Shown here: piece by piece, positions 1-15,300 of the stretch
How positions within the stretch are numbered: the stretch's first letter is position 1
Layout: every line of letters begins with the position of its first letter
NCBI GenBank assembly: GCA_963971305.1
Contig: OZ020311.1
Location: forward strand, 7,316,001-7,380,000
DNA length: 64,000 bases
Origin: Arcuatula senhousia
Taxonomy: Eukaryota; Mollusca; Bivalvia; Mytilida; Mytilidae
Direction: 5' to 3'
Position numbers and translations under genes: made by a program
Notes under the pieces: model-generated
What the model saw: only the letters and a program-made list of their open reading frames with translations
The model's database searches: none
What the model was told of the DNA's origin: nothing

Positions 1-159
1 TCAATTAACAACACGAACAAGGCTCATGTTACTTTGATTTTCACTATGTTCTTTACACTTTTTATAGAAAAACAAAAATACTTTCTGTTATTACTTTTTA
101 GATCTTTGAGAAATAAGATTTGTCTTGTGTCAATTAATTTTGTGAAATGAATTTTTGTA

Positions 160-212
160 AATAGATAGACGATATTGAGATGTGGAATAAGTGTAGGCGA
201 CACAACAAACAT
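160..212. repeat. Short piece of a dispersed repeat next to an exon
   Basis: A stretch around 170-211 matches 58070-58110 almost base for base, and matches 50930-50960 more loosely. It lies just upstream of the acceptor of the first SMG9 exon in the window, so part of this intron end is repeat-derived. Confidence 0.6.
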
Positions 213-231
213 GTATACATTTTCTTTTCAG

Positions 232-327
232 CCTATTTTGAGTGCCTCAGTTATAGAACAGTTTATAAAGAATGATAAGAAAATCTCCTCTGAATTTACA
301 ACTGTGGAAAACTTAATAGAGATTCAG
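232..327 (+). CDS. SMG9: SMG9 exon a (first in window)
   Basis: This 96-nt, codon-aligned exon of 32 residues lies between a TTTCTTTTCAG acceptor and a GTTTGT donor. It begins PILSASVIEQF and corresponds to the segment just after the end of the G-domain in vertebrate SMG9. Confidence 0.93.
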
Positions 328-3300
328 GTTTGTTGTTTTGCCTTCAACCAGAAACATATATAGGGACCAATCTTTATAGGATAATTAATTAGGGCCCTGC
401 ATCTTTGATGCAGACACCCTATAGTTTTCACTGTGTCTGTCTGTCCGTCCATCAACAATTCTTGTGAACACTAAAACTCTAAAACTATTAACAACACAGT
501 TCTGAAATTTTGTACAGCTACTAAGTAGCATGTCACAATTTGCATAGTAAAATTTCATGCAAAAATGTGAAATATTTTTGGAAAAAAACTTCAATTTTTA
601 TCAAAAATCACAGATTTTAAGAATTGGACTTTGTGAACACAAAAACTCAAAAACTATTAACAATACAGTTCTGAAACTTTGTACAGCTGCTAATTAGCAT
701 GTCATGATTTGCATATTAAAATTTCATGCAAATCTGTTAAATATTTTGGGAAAAACAGTATTTTTTTAAGGAAAATCACAGATTTTGAGAATTGGAATTT
801 TTGAACAATTAAACTCAAATGCTATTAACAATACAGCTCTGAAGTTTCATACACATTCCATGGAACATGCCTTAGTGGTTATAATCAAAGTTTGAATGAT
901 TTTGAAAACACTTAGATTTTTTGCCATGGGGCCCTTTCTGACTTTGTCAGTATTCTAGTTGGGAGGAGTGAATAACCAAAATATGATCACAAGTCAGTGA
1001 AATCATCATGATTTAATGAGTGTGTGGAAACTTGTTCTGCGCACAACTTAAATCTGAGTGCGTTCCCGCATGAATGATCATATTTTTGTTATTCATGAGA
1101 CCTAATTGATTATGGTATTTATTAGATAGATAAAAACGCTGATATTTAATTGTTTTTTTAACAAATTTATGAATGGCGTATGAATTTAGATGATCAGCAG
1201 TCATGCCAACAATGCAATACAATTCACGACGTCATAATTACAAGTTTGGCATCACAATTGACAGTTTGGCTGAAAATGATGCAAGAGTGAAAATATTTTT
1301 GTTATTTCACCCTGTGAATTTACCAGATTTTATCTCACAGGGAAAATGGGTATTTCACATGTATCTATGTATTTTATGCACTTTCCATAGTTTAATGTGA
1401 TCCTACAACATCTCAAAACAATGTTTGTCATATCCTCACATCTACATACCAGTCTCTTGATATTTGGCTCAAGATTAATCTTTTAATACTAAATGGTATA
1501 AAGTGATTTTATGTACATGTATGTTATTCATGTATATTTTAATCAAAAACTTTAAAAACCAGGCACTGCTCAACTATCATGGAAGACAGCAACTCTGGTT
1601 TTATAGGGATAAGATGAAAAGGAAACTATAGCATTAGTTACCTTTGGCCATAAATCTGTGTGTGTAGATTGAAAAAATATGAGATTGCCATGAAATTTCA
1701 TTATGTTTATACATGTATGCATGTACCATATCATTTGGAAAATATATACAAACAAAGAAGACAAAACAGTTGCATACTGTGAAAGTTTTCTTATTGATGG
1801 ACATCAATCTTAATATTATAATAGGTGCAACCTAAAATGGGATGCAGCTTTAGAAATTAATTGTCAAAATACCATGGATCAATACAAATACCCCAATTAT
1901 TAAATATTGATTAATTTGTGCATATTATAAATATTTGTAACAGTCTGAAAAAATGTCGAAATATTTTGGGACAACGTTCGACAGGGACGAAATTACATAT
2001 TTTGGCTTTATGTAATCTGTGACGTCATTTCCCAATTAGCAGACAGTAAACCAAAAAAAGTTACCAACTTTTTTCTGCCAGATTTTGGAAGATTTTCTGC
2101 ATACCAATATATCTTATTCAAAGTATTGGCTGGAGAATATTGATATAAAAACCTGGCAGAAAATGACGACTGGTTTCAATGCAGGACACACATGCACAGG
2201 ATTAATTATCTCCATGGTCAGCTTAGGTAAGACCATCTTTTTTACTATTCAGTGTTGTAAAGCTTAATGTTTTATTGTATATGTCATAAATATCGTCATA
2301 AATTGATTGAATTACTAGGAAACAATCGCACAGCGCACCTGTTTACAATGACCATTCTCACGAAACTTGGCGAGATAATTTCGTCTCTTTGACAACGAGA
2401 GTTTCCTTGAAAAATATATTTAGAGAGCTTAGTTTTGACTTTCTATCCGTATTCTCCTGTATATTTTAAAAAAGAAATTTAACTGTCACAGTGGTGATTA
2501 CATCTGTCAATTTAAAAATTTATTCCCAAAAAAGCATCAAATTTTTGGCCCCATAGAAATTCATGCCTAGTGCGCTTGCCCGCAATCGGCACATCTGGTT
2601 AGAAAAAAACCAAACCATTACCTTTTTGGAAGTTTCTACATACATGTATGTCGGACTGCATCCCATATTAATGGATTTGGAATAAAAAGCATATAGTTTC
2701 ATTAATTTATGGTTTGGCTTATGAAAATTTGAGCCCAAATACAATTTTTAGCTTACCTGGATCAAAGGTCCACGTGAGCTTATACCATCACTAGGCGTCC
2801 GTCGTCGTCCTTGTCGTCGTCTGTTAAAAATTTTTCAAAAGTTAACTTGTCCGACACCATAAGTCCAATTGCCACCAAACTTGGTACAGTTGTTTAGTAG
2901 CATTATGTGTACATAACTATCGTTCAAATTTTTGATTCGTAGAAAAACATGGCCGCCATGGCTAAAAATAGACCATAAGGGTCAATTTAACATGAAGGAA
3001 GTACATCATATGTAGATGTGCATGAAGAATGTTCACCACAATCAGACATCATTCAGGGGTATCCTTTTGTGAGCTCGCTCACAGTATTACTTGTTTTTTA
3101 GGCATTACAACAAACAGCTTTTCTGATGACAGTTTGTCACATTGTTATTGTAGTACAGGACTGGTTTACTGATGGAAGCTTACTCAGGTATATCTTATTT
3201 TAAGATTTCAATTCAATGCAGATATTTTTTACATCTTGAAACGAACAATGAAATATATATTGTAAAATAATTCTTCCTTATAAGAATACTAAAGAGACTC

Positions 3301-6300
3301 TTATGATATATGTCCATTATCTAATTATCATAAATAGAAAATAAAATGAAATTTACATTGTGTAAATGAACTATTTTAAAATCAGGGGCTTTTTTTTCAT
3401 CCTTGTGATCATGAGGACCAGAAATTCTCGAAAATACATCGTTGTGAAAATACTTTTTTCATAGTAATTTAATTTTTGTGACTAAAACTCCAGAAAGCAT
3501 GTGGCCATGAAAATGCCCTCTGACATATAAATGCAAAATAAATTAGATACCAACATAAGCTGTGTTACAGTAAAATGTATTAAATGGATCTTCAAAGATA
3601 ATGCGGTATATAAACAACAAATTATCTGAACTTTTAAGTTTAAGCTAAAATTCAACAACTACATGTAATACCTTTTTGTTTTGTTCTAAAAAAAAGCATT
3701 AAGGACTGTTTCATTGAAATAGAACAGCTGAAGGTTCTAATTGAACACATTTTTTAGTGTCTGAACCACCTAAAGATGTATTATATTGATAATATTTACT
3801 GGTTGTAAAATGCCTTCAATTTTTATATATACCTTATGTTAAATTAAAACAGCTTTCACAAAGGACACCAGGATATCTGGAAGATTTTTAATTTACCCCT
3901 TTTTAACTATTGTCAAATCTTTTAACCTTTTTTCAGATTTCTTCAAACAGCAGAAATGTTAAAGCCATCGACACCTTCAACAAGTCATGACACATCCCCT
4001 GAAGAGAATGCGGACTATTTCCCAGATATAGGTAGGGTCAACCGCACAATACTGTTTTTATGCTACATATATGTAAGTAGAGTGTTCAGGTCAATTTGTC
4101 TGTATGTATGTCCCAAATCAGGTAAACCTTAAGGTTTAAGCAGCTTTTACATGGAGAGAGTGTATTATTTTAAAACTGGAACACAAACATATATGCATCA
4201 GATGTCATGAACAACAACAAAAAACATCATAAAATTATGCCTCCCCTTTTTTTCCATCTCTAACTTCATGGTTTAGTGATTTCACAAAAAGGACATATTT
4301 TGAGATGGGGCATTACATGATTTTATTATAGTTTCAATTGTTTCTATGGAAAAGGAAACATCTCAAGAAAATAAAAAAGACACATTAATTTTTGGGGCAA
4401 TATTCATGATATTTAAACATTATACATTATTGACATGTTGATTAACAAATGATTAATGAAAACCTCAGTTAGTCTCTATATCTGTCTATTGGTGATTGTG
4501 TGGTTTAGGCTACACAATTTCTTAACATGACATTCATGACATTCATGACATTGATCTGCTAAATTTTTAAAACTTCTTACTAATAGAATTCATGCCAGTT
4601 AGATAAAGGTTTTTAGCTCACCTGACCTGAAGGGTCATGTGAGTTATTGCCATCACTTGGTGTCCGTCGTTTGTCCGTCTGTCGTCCGTCTGTCGTCCGT
4701 TAACTTTTTCAAACGTTAACTCCTCTGACACCATAGGTCCAATTGCAACCAAACTTGGTACAGTTGTTTATTGGCATGGGTGCTTCAAAAGTTTCGTTTG
4801 GATTTTTGATTCATAAAAAAACATGGCTGCTGTAGCTAAAAATAGAACCTAGGGGTAAACTACAGTTTTTTGCAAATAACTCAAAAACAGTGCCAGATAT
4901 CAAAATTCTGGCAGAGTAAAAGTGATCAACACCTCAAGATCTACCTGCCCTGCAATTTTCAAGAAGATCCAACAACTGATGTAGGAGTTATTGCCCTTTT
5001 TCTGGCTCTTTTAAAAAAATTCACTTCTTGAAAACTACAGTCGAACCTCGATTACTCGAAGTCGAGGGGACCATTGAAAAGTATTCGAGTTATCAGAGGT
5101 TTGACTCATCCAAGTTAAGAATAAACTCGAAGTAAAATCATCCGTCATTTGTTAATGTACCATCTTCTATGTCTAGATGTATGATTTTTTTTAGTTTTGT
5201 GTGTTTGAAGACACGTCATAGTGTCAAGAGATTACTTTGTGTGAAATAAATTATTAAATAAAACATGTTTTAAAAATTTATTCCAATGTTCAATCAACAT
5301 CATATGATGCAATCAACCATTCAAACATTGAAAATACAAAATCAGTTAAGAAACGAATTAATAGGTATGTTGTTAGTCACTAGTAATGGTGGAAGTTGAG
5401 TTGAGTTTCTTCTTGATATGACACCGATTTATTTTATTTTATTAAAAATATCAATTAATCATTGTAATTTATGTATTGAAACTAAAACATGATTGAAATA
5501 CCGGCTTTGCTGATTAATTTCGTCTACTCAGATTAAACACACAATTTACCATGATGTTTCAAATGCTTGGGTGATCAGATCAAACAGTTACACATGAATA
5601 CACATGTGTCCAATCATTAAATAAACAACTCTTGATTAACACCTTTTGAAGCCATACAGCGGTCACGAATCAATTAAAATGACATCAAAGAATTTGAAAA
5701 GTCAGCTTCGAGTAATCAGGGTTAATTACTATTATTTTCAAAGCGTGGGGACTGCCAAAATACCTCGACTTAATCGAGATTTCGAACTATCAGAGTTCGA
5801 GTAATCAAAGGTAAAAATGCATTGGGCTAATGGGAATTTTGCCGGGACTTTCAAAATAGTTAGAGTAAACCGAGTATTTGAATAATCTGAGTTCGACACA
5901 TCGAGGTTCGACTGTATACAAGATTTTTCCAAAATTTAAATTGCATATGATTAAGCACATCAAGATCTACATTTCATGTAATTAGGTCATAGCTGTAGAA
6001 CCATTTCTTATAGGAGTTATGGCCCTTAAAGCATAAAAATTTACCATTTTTTATTACTTTTCCCCTGAATTTCAAAGATGAACTTGTCTGACACCATAAG
6101 ACTAACTTCATCTAAACTTTGCACACATGTTCAATAGCATATCTGCTACAATTCTATTGTTTGGATTTTTGATTCCTCAAAAATATGGCTGCCATGGCTA
6201 AAAATAGAACATAGGGGTAAATTGCAGTTTTTTGCTAATAACTCAAAAATGGTTACAGATATCAAAATTGTGCAATTATATTAAGTAATCAATAACTCAA

Positions 6301-9300
6301 GATCTATCTACCTGCTCTGAAATTTTCAAGAAAATCCAACAATTGTTGTAGGAGTTATTGCCCTTTTTCTGTTTTTTTTTCAGAATTTTTCACTTATTGA
6401 TCCATACATCTTGAAAACTAAACAAGATATTTCATAAATTCAAATTGCATATGATTAAGCACATCAAGATCTACATTTCATGTAAATAAGTCAAAGCTGT
6501 AGTACCATGTCTTTTAGGAGTTATTGCCCTTAAAGCGTCAAAATTTACCATTTTTCAGTACTTTTCTCCTGAATTTCAAAGATTAACTTGTCTGACACTG
6601 TAAGACCAACTGCATCTTAACTTGGTACACTTGTTAAATAGCATATATGCTACAACTCTAGTGTTCAGATTTTTGATTTGTCAAAAACTTGGTCGCCATG
6701 GCTAAAAAAAGAACAGATGCAGTTTTTTTGCTAATTACTCAAAAATGGTTTCAGATATCAAAATTGTGCAAGAATCAATGGTGATCAGCATATTAAGATC
6801 AATCTGTCCTGAAATTTAAAAAAAGATCCTACTGCTGATGTGGGAGTTATTGCCCTTTTTCGTATTTTTTGCCAAATTTTGCACTTATTAAGCCCTACAT
6901 CTTGAAAATTTAATGAGATAATTCAGAAATTTAAATTGCATGTGATTAAGCACAATAATTTCTACAAAAAATGTGTATCTGTGTAGTTCAGGTGAGCAAT
7001 TCAGGCTCCTGGGAGCCTCTTGTTGATAAATAAGTCTGTTGTTCAGTAATGCTATTTTACTTCTTTAGAGTGTATAATTTGAATTCAATTTTGTTTTATT
7101 TCAGTGTTTGTGTTAAACAAAGCAAGTAGAGATGACTTTAGTGTGCTAAGTTATAGAAGTATGCAGAATACACTCAAGAAGGCTTTTGACACCTCTAAAC
7201 TGAAGATTTCAGGTAGGCAGTGGGCACGTTCCACATTCCTCCTAAGGCACCCTGGGTAGATTATTTTTCCCAGATTAAAAAGATAAAACAGAACACTCCT
7301 GACCTCTGTTTTGTAAGGGTCAATGATCTGCTTAACAATAAACGTGTACATTCAGAACAACCTAGGTTACATATTACATTTCCCAGGTTGTTTTTTTTTT
7401 TCTGTTCCAAGTAAACAACTTTTTTCCTTCAATATCAAACACAAGCAGTGTATTTTGTCATGAAGGCTTTTGACACCTCTTGGCTAAAGATTTCAGGTAG
7501 GCAATATAATGAAAATGAATGATTGAAAGGTGTCCTGTCAGATTGTTTGATGTAGATTAAATTACCTGTATGTTTATTCCAAATATTGAATATTGGAATA
7601 CAAGCTATAAGCGTATGCTAGTCCTTCCTCGGTTTGCAGTATACATATGTGCCCCCCCCCCACATTGAGCCTTTCCATCTATACATTGGGCCAATTAACA
7701 TGCATGAGTTATTGCCCTATCAATACAAAGGACGACCCCTTTTATCTCTTCCTTTATGTTTAGGCCATACTGTCCTTTAATACGCTCCTGAAGGGAGCGA
7801 TGATGGTAGAAGTGTCAATATTTTAGTTGTACTATGAGCTGAATTTTCCTTCAACGTCTGGTTTAGCAGTCTTGTTTTCCTGAACTTTCAGCATCTTTTT
7901 AACGTTTTTATCTTTGAAATTTTTTAGACGTCATTAAACACACACGTAACCCACAAGAAAAGCTTTTTTTTTTTCAAACAAAAACAAAAAATTAAGTTAA
8001 TTGAAACTTCAGGAGCGTAACAGGTTTTACCTGCCTCATATTATATATTATAATGTAGGCTGTTATAAAATATAACATTAAGATGATATTTCAAATTTTA
8101 ATTTTTTTTCAGATGGCATTACAATGGCTGATGGCAAACTTATTCCAGGGTTAAATAGCAACACAACAGACTCAGATGTTAATTTATTCCTCTTACCAAA
8201 TATAGACGACATTAACACAGAAGGTATTTCTAATTGTATAGTGTTTGGTGTGTGTGTAAAAATTCAAATTTTTAGAAAGAGTTAAAATCACATAAATATG
8301 AGAAATTATTGTTTTTTTCAAGAATCAAAATGTTTGCCGATTGCCCTTTGAATATGATAAGATATAAATATAATAAATTTCTGAAATTTTTATTTTTGAC
8401 TAAGGTGCCATAATACTGTGGTTTCATTATTATCCATGGGGTATCAATTTTTATGGTTTTTGTGGGTGTCTTTAAACCTCGAAAATAAGAATCCAACGAA
8501 GTCTTATTTTTATTTTTATTACTTTAAGCAACATGTGCAAACCTCGAAATTAAAATGTCTTTTATTGCGAAAGAACAATTCACTACTATTTTTGAAAATA
8601 AATAGGTTTCAAATTTGATGCCTTAAATGAAAAGATAATTCCGGATTTTCGTAATGTTTGTCAGGACGAGTTATCGTTCGTTCGGGACGGTATAGTAAAC
8701 TTCCGGTTCAACTTTCAATGGGAAAATATTACTGCTGCATGACAGAATGTCATAATTATGTCGGAAAAGTAGGAAGATTTGGGAAAAAAGTAACATTACA
8801 CAAAGTCCCAAATGATTTTAATACCAGGAGAGCGTGGATTCGTGCCATTAGTCGGAAGGATTGGCGACTGACAAGTTACACCCGAGTGTGTTCAGATCAC
8901 TTCAAAGATGGCATTGGACCAAATTATGACAATAGACTTAAAGTTCCAACGGAGAACCTGGCCCAAAAAAAGACTTGTCATTCAACTCCAAAGAGGAAAA
9001 GTCCAAAGCAAAGGAATAGTGATGACCAAGTCCAAGAACAAATTGTGTGTTCAGATGATCATGTGTAAGAATGTGTTTTTTTAATGCCTTTCTGTCAAAA
9101 ATGTTTGATCTATAGACTAAAATTAATGAAACTTTAAGATAAAGAAGATTGCTATCCCATTGTACATATTGTACCTTCTGATTTAATTCTCAGAAGTAAA
9201 AACAATCGAAATTTTGTTTGGCTTTATCTATTTATACATGTACATGTACGTACGTCATGTTTAAAATTTAACATATATATTTAAAATGATGAAAACAATT

Positions 9301-12300
9301 TCACATGCATGATGTACATTGTCATGTTTGTGAAAAGAGACCATTTTAAAAACTATTTTACTTTTTTTTATGGAATTTATTCGAAGAATTTACATGATTT
9401 ATAACTAAATACATACATGACATACATGTACAAAATCATTTTTACATGTACATGTATACTTAGTTTATCACACATGATTACATGCCTTGGCATACACAAT
9501 GTATTATGTACGTGTACATTTGTACAGTTAGTATATAAAAGAAGATGCAAAGGTGTAACAATGGGTCAAAGACAGAAAAAAAAAGTCGACATACATGTAA
9601 AATGTTATGAAGTTTTTATACAATTGATTGTAGCGATCACTGATGATTGTATTCAGCTGATTGATTTCTCTTCCTTAGGGCTTAGGCCAAACAAAAATGT
9701 ATGTCTGTTTAGGGTTTCCCTAGCTACCTACCCTATTTTTTCTCTCTACCATAGACCATCTTATTGATATTTTTTCAAAAAAACATTGCTAAATTAAAAG
9801 ACCCCATTTTCATGGTCTGTTTAAAATAATTTTTAAAAATAAAATGAATCTACCATACTCGAACAATTCTGCACCTTCTAGTGGCAAGCCATCTGGATGA
9901 GGTTAATGAAGCCATCGATAGTGAGTGTAATATAACGACTGGGTTATCCAGATTAGAACTTACCTACATGATACATGTACAATGTACTTACCCTAATTTT
10001 TCGATCAATGAAACCTTAAACAGACAAATATTTTTTCTTGGCCCATATAATTACATTTTTTATATAGATATAATGTCAAATCATATATTGTATTATGTTT
10101 TGTACATGTTGTAGGTACACAAAAACAGATGAATTTTTGATTAACTCTGAAGATAAAGATGACAGTGTGTCAAACATAGAGAGAGGCCATGAAATTGGGA
10201 CACAAAGTACAGTGCAGACATGTGATTCATCAACATATGTATCAACACCAGAAATTGTTATTGAAGATATAATGGATTCTGATGACAAAATAATGTTTTA
10301 TACTGGGTTGCCAAATTATAAAACTTGTATTGCCCTTTTCAATTCCTTAATTGATGCAGGTGCAAATAGATTATCAACTGACAATGAGGAGAAAATAAAC
10401 ACCAATAATCTTGGTCGAAAAAGAAAACTTCGAAGGGTGGATGAGTTCTTATTGGTGTTGATGAGACTAAGACTTGGGCTTTTGTTAAAAGATCTTGAGT
10501 ATCGTTTTAAAATTTCAACTAGTATGGTTTCAAAAATTTTCAACTCCTGGATATCATTTATGTTCGAATGCATGCAATCAATTGTTTTTTTGCCAGAGTT
10601 AGAGGTTTTGAAGATGCATATACCATTGTGCTTCAAAGATTTTGATGACACCAGAATCATACTTGATTGTACTGAGGTGTTTGTACAAACACCCTCAAAG
10701 TTGGAAAACAAATCATTACTTTATTCAAACTATAAATCCCATGAAACATTTAAGGCCTTAATTGGGATAAGCATGACGGGAGCTGTCACTTTTGTGTCCA
10801 AATTATGGCCAGGATCAGCATCGGATGTTGATATAACAAGAAACAGTGGTTTAATTGACATGCTTAATGAGGGTGATGCCGTTATGGTTGATAAGGGATT
10901 TGTTCATCTACGCACTGATTTCAGACCAAAAAAGATAAAGTTGTACTGTCCTCCATTCAAAACTAATGAACAATTTACTAAGAGTGAAGTTGAAATGACC
11001 AGAAGAATTGCCTCTGCACGCATTCATGTTGAGCGGAAAATGGAGCAAATTAAAAACTTTAGAATATTACAAGGTATTTTACCTCTTGCACTGAGTGACA
11101 TAGCTGATGAAATTTTCTTTGTCTGTTCTGCAATGACAAATTTATTGCCACCACTCATTTTGTAATGCTCTACATATATTGTAAAAGAATATTTTAAAAA
11201 ATCAGAGGATTGTTTCTTTTGCTTTGTTACAATGTATATATGTATGTCTCCCCCAATTGCTTACACAGGGTTATGTCAACTTGCTCCTCGGTTGCTGTCT
11301 TCATTCAAAAAATTTTTACGGAAGACATCATGCACTCATAGACCAATATGGGATTTCAATTTCTCAGACGAGTGTAGATGTTTGTCTGTCATAATTATTT
11401 GTTTTGTCTTCCTTACATACAAATGTGCTGAATTAACAGTTGGCAATGTGGTGGGTGTGCTATAGCAAGCCTGAACTGCTTATTATTCTTCCGGAGCACC
11501 TGAGTTCACTCTCGTTACGTCTTGAGTCTGCGCTGTTGATTGCGTTTCAGTTGATTTTGTATTTTAGGGCTGTTCCAGAATTAAATGTGTGTGTGTTGGG
11601 GGGGGGGGGGGGCGGTAGGCACTTTTTTCTTTACCCCACCACCCTTCAAAAAATAATTATTTTTATCAGTTTCTTCACCAAATATTTCTAAAACACCCAC
11701 CACCCACCATATATGTAATAGAAGTTCCTGGAACAACCCTTAGGGTTTTATGGTGACTGTCTGTTTTTCTGTCCTGTTCTCATTGGTGTTTACTGGTTTT
11801 GTCTCTGCTCTTTAAGACTTTTGACATTCGGATGCCCCATTCATGCATTGGTTCCTCTGCTGCTTTCATGAAACTTTATAAATCATCTAATCTTCATGGT
11901 TTTGGTAAATACCGGGTAAATATTGTGAGATGTGACATTATATCTTTTGGGATATTCTGGTTCATCTTGTTATTGCATGTAGCTGCTTTGAAACCTCAAC
12001 TTTATGAAACTTGGTATATATGTATCTTTAACATTGGATTCATGTACATTTATTTTTATTCGAATAATATTCATTGTTTTTCTAGACCCAGTCAAGGAAC
12101 AGGGTTTGTTGTACGTTGTACACTTAAATTTATAATATGGTTTTGTGTCGTGCATATTTAACTCATCACATACAGTGCATCACAGTACATGTAATTGGGT
12201 GTGAAATTTTTCTTTTTTTGTTGTAATGTAACAGTTTTCACATTCAGATTAGTTATGGTACTGTTAAGTCTATGACTTTAGCATTTCCAATACAAGTAAT

Positions 12301-15300
12301 AAACAAAAAAGACAAGAAAAGGTGTAATGTTGGTACTCCAGCCATTAAAGTGAGAGGTTTTGTCCTGTAAAACATGTTTTAATCAACTATTTCTTTATTG
12401 AAATGACTAGTACTGTACCAAGTCAGTAAGTACAAATACTACAACAGATTATGCACCTGTTTTGTTGAATATTTACATATATGTACTTTTGATGCAGAAA
12501 ATGCCAGTTAGGTAATTAAGTTGCCACCCTTTACAATAAAGATAATGGATAAATGGTATTTGTATCAGAATTTAGGAGGATCACCTGACCAAGTAACAGA
12601 CAATTGAGGTCCTTTATTTGGGACATAAAAATGTACAAAAAATGTAACCATGCATCCAATAGTTGACTTATTTCTTAAGTTCTCTGGTGTTCATAAATGA
12701 AGTAGTTTTATACAAATTAAAACATTTAATTGCAATAAAACTATGAAAACAGTTTTTAACAGCTTAAATAACACATATTTAAGTAGACAATGAGATAGTG
12801 AATAAAAAAAGTTATCACATCTGCATTAAAATTCACTTGTCATTAAGAAGAAAATAACAAATTCAAAAAGATAAATAAAGCAAAACAATTACATGTATGA
12901 ACCAATATTTATGTTTTTTGCCTAACACACAGACATAATTTAAGTGTTATAAAAACAATCAATTGTTGAAGGATTGCTGGTATTAATATATTTAACCTCT
13001 AATTAGTATTTAAAGGAATACATTCTGTGTGTCTTTTGACACTTTGGTTCATGATTGCTTTGCTCAATTTTGTATATTGTACTGAGATGATCATTTTAAA
13101 TATACTTTCAAAATTGATTAAAACACCAATTAAAGGGAACATTGATAATGCTAAATAACATAACACAATGGCACCAATCTCATTTTAACGGTAGTTTGCT
13201 TACAACATATGTTGTATAAAATAGTTTAATCTTTTCAAGCAATTCCTGCCAAAAGATCTGGTCATATTTCACTGGTATAACAACGAAGTCTTCTAAAGTG
13301 TGTACAACAAAATGACACAAATCTATATTGCACACACCCATTTGCCCTTGAACCTGAGTAAAGTATCTATGGTTTGATTTTAATGAAATGTTACCATTCT
13401 CATCACTTGTACAATAAAAATCATCATCTTTACAAGCATCCAATATCTTTGACTTTCTCCATTTGTACGGACATTTAATTTCTAATAAGACTGTTCTTTC
13501 CTCCGAAGAGACAACGCCGTCAGGACTTGCACCAACGTAAGACCAAGATGTGCATACAACTAATCCCTTCTCTAAAACTTTGACATTCTTTTTCTGTTTA
13601 AGCTTCATATGGGCTTTATATCTCTTTTTGGCAACCATTTCTTGTTTTCGACCCCACGCTAAGGCTTCATTGTCAAAAGACTTAGTTTCACCAAATATTT
13701 TCTCTACTAATTTATCAGGACAGGTAGAATCTTTTCTGGTTTTAATGTCGTGAAAAATTGAAGCCGTAACACGACACTTTCTTGCAGAAACCCATAGCGG
13801 ATTTGAATGTTGGCCTCGTGTTCTGAATTCTATTTCATTTGCTACCTCTTGTGTACATTGGGTCAGAAACCCCTGGAAATCTTCCCTGGTCATTTGCTTT
13901 TGTTCAATAGTAGAAATTAAGTTGATATAAGGGTCCGATATATTGCTCACATGTTCGCTTGTTTCAACTTCCTCGAAATTAGACAAATTTAAATCCGATT
14001 CTACCTTTACTTCTTGTTCAACATTTGGTAGCAGACAGAAGAGGGCTGCCTTTGAATCATTTCCTAAGTTTGTTGTCAAAGAAGCTCTAAATTTAGTTTT
14101 ATCGATTTTGAACTTATTCCTTTCCTTTTCTACCTTCTCGGCGGTTACCTTTTCACCATATTTTATTCTTTTAAAACTTATTTGTTCAACCGGTCTTGTC
14201 TCTTTCACCCTTTTGCTTGGTTTATTCCATTGGCAAGGTTGTGATGTGCATGGTACATTCTCTTCGATAGTTTCTTTTCCTTCAAGTGCAAACAGCAAAC
14301 CTGCTATATGTGTGCATCCTTCACCTAACCTAAAATAAGTAATTTTAACGAATAAAAATTTAAAAAAAGACGAAAGCCTACGAATAATAGTTGCTAAGAA
14401 ATGTGTTACGATTTTTTTTTTCATTTTGGACCCTTAAACAATTCTAAGTCGGCTCGTTAAACAGGAAGTAGGTAAGCGACGGACCTGGAAACACATCCCA
14501 CCGTATGAGACCCCCACCTGAAGCTGCATACCAAATATCGAAATTTTTTTTTATTTTGACAAAATCCAGGCCCGTTTTTTCTAAAAAAAAAAAGCAGAAG
14601 ATAATATCCATAGCCACCCCCGCCTATAAATCAAATGGTTGCTTGTAATTATTATTTTTTTATTCATATGACTGAGTATTTATAGAATATATTTTCTCCA
14701 GACTTATTCAATTTAAGATAACACATACCCAGCGGGACAAGAACAGTGAGCTTTCTGAATTTGGAAGGGTGCTTCTTTTGATACCAAAATCCATTGTTCA
14801 TATGTGCCTTTTTTCATAGAAGGGAAACACTTAGAGCGGACATAGCATAGTTTACTATCACTTGAAATATTCTTGACCATTAATTTATGAATGTATCCTT
14901 CTTTAAAAAAGTTTAGACTTCTTATATACTGTCTATAGCACTCCATTTTTCTTTTATCCATAGTGCGGTGACTACTGTGAAGGAGGTACCGTTCAACATC
15001 CTTGATGGTAATCTTAGGGAAAATTGCGTCCTTGGTGCCACACCATCCGGCTTTAAGATTATTTATATTTGGAATGTCTGTTTCATCTTGTAGATTGTTA
15101 GTACCTTCTTCTTGTGTCCCATCTGATGCATCTGTATTTTCTCTAATTTGTGCGACAATCTCGGCGACAATACGCTCTGCCAACTGTCTTTTTGAGCCAC
15201 TAACTTTGAAATTTCTCCTTCTTAAAAAGCTTGATAGTTCAGCTTTTTTAAAATTCAACAAGTCTTCAATTGTTGTTCTTGTCGTAACTGTTATTTCATC

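Noticed and set aside
5738..5932. 64-codon minus-strand frame
   Set aside because: It lies in the right end of the pogo-like element and reads through its inverted repeat.
8658..8717. Upstream extension of the THAP frame into the terminal repeat
   Set aside because: It would need a non-ATG start, and the THAP finger begins right at the ATG 8718.
9882..9920. Extra 39-nt exon of the THAP transposase
   Set aside because: In the phase required by the exon 1 donor it contains a TGA stop; in the open frame the phase does not fit the next exon.
11599..11613. Poly-G run as a regulatory G-quadruplex
   Set aside because: A single homopolymer inside a decayed repeat; other G or C runs (7651, 59500) are similar. 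More likely simple slippage.
13550..14338. Plus-strand frames at 13550-13753 and 13943-14338
   Set aside because: Shadows of the minus-strand YqaJ nuclease gene.
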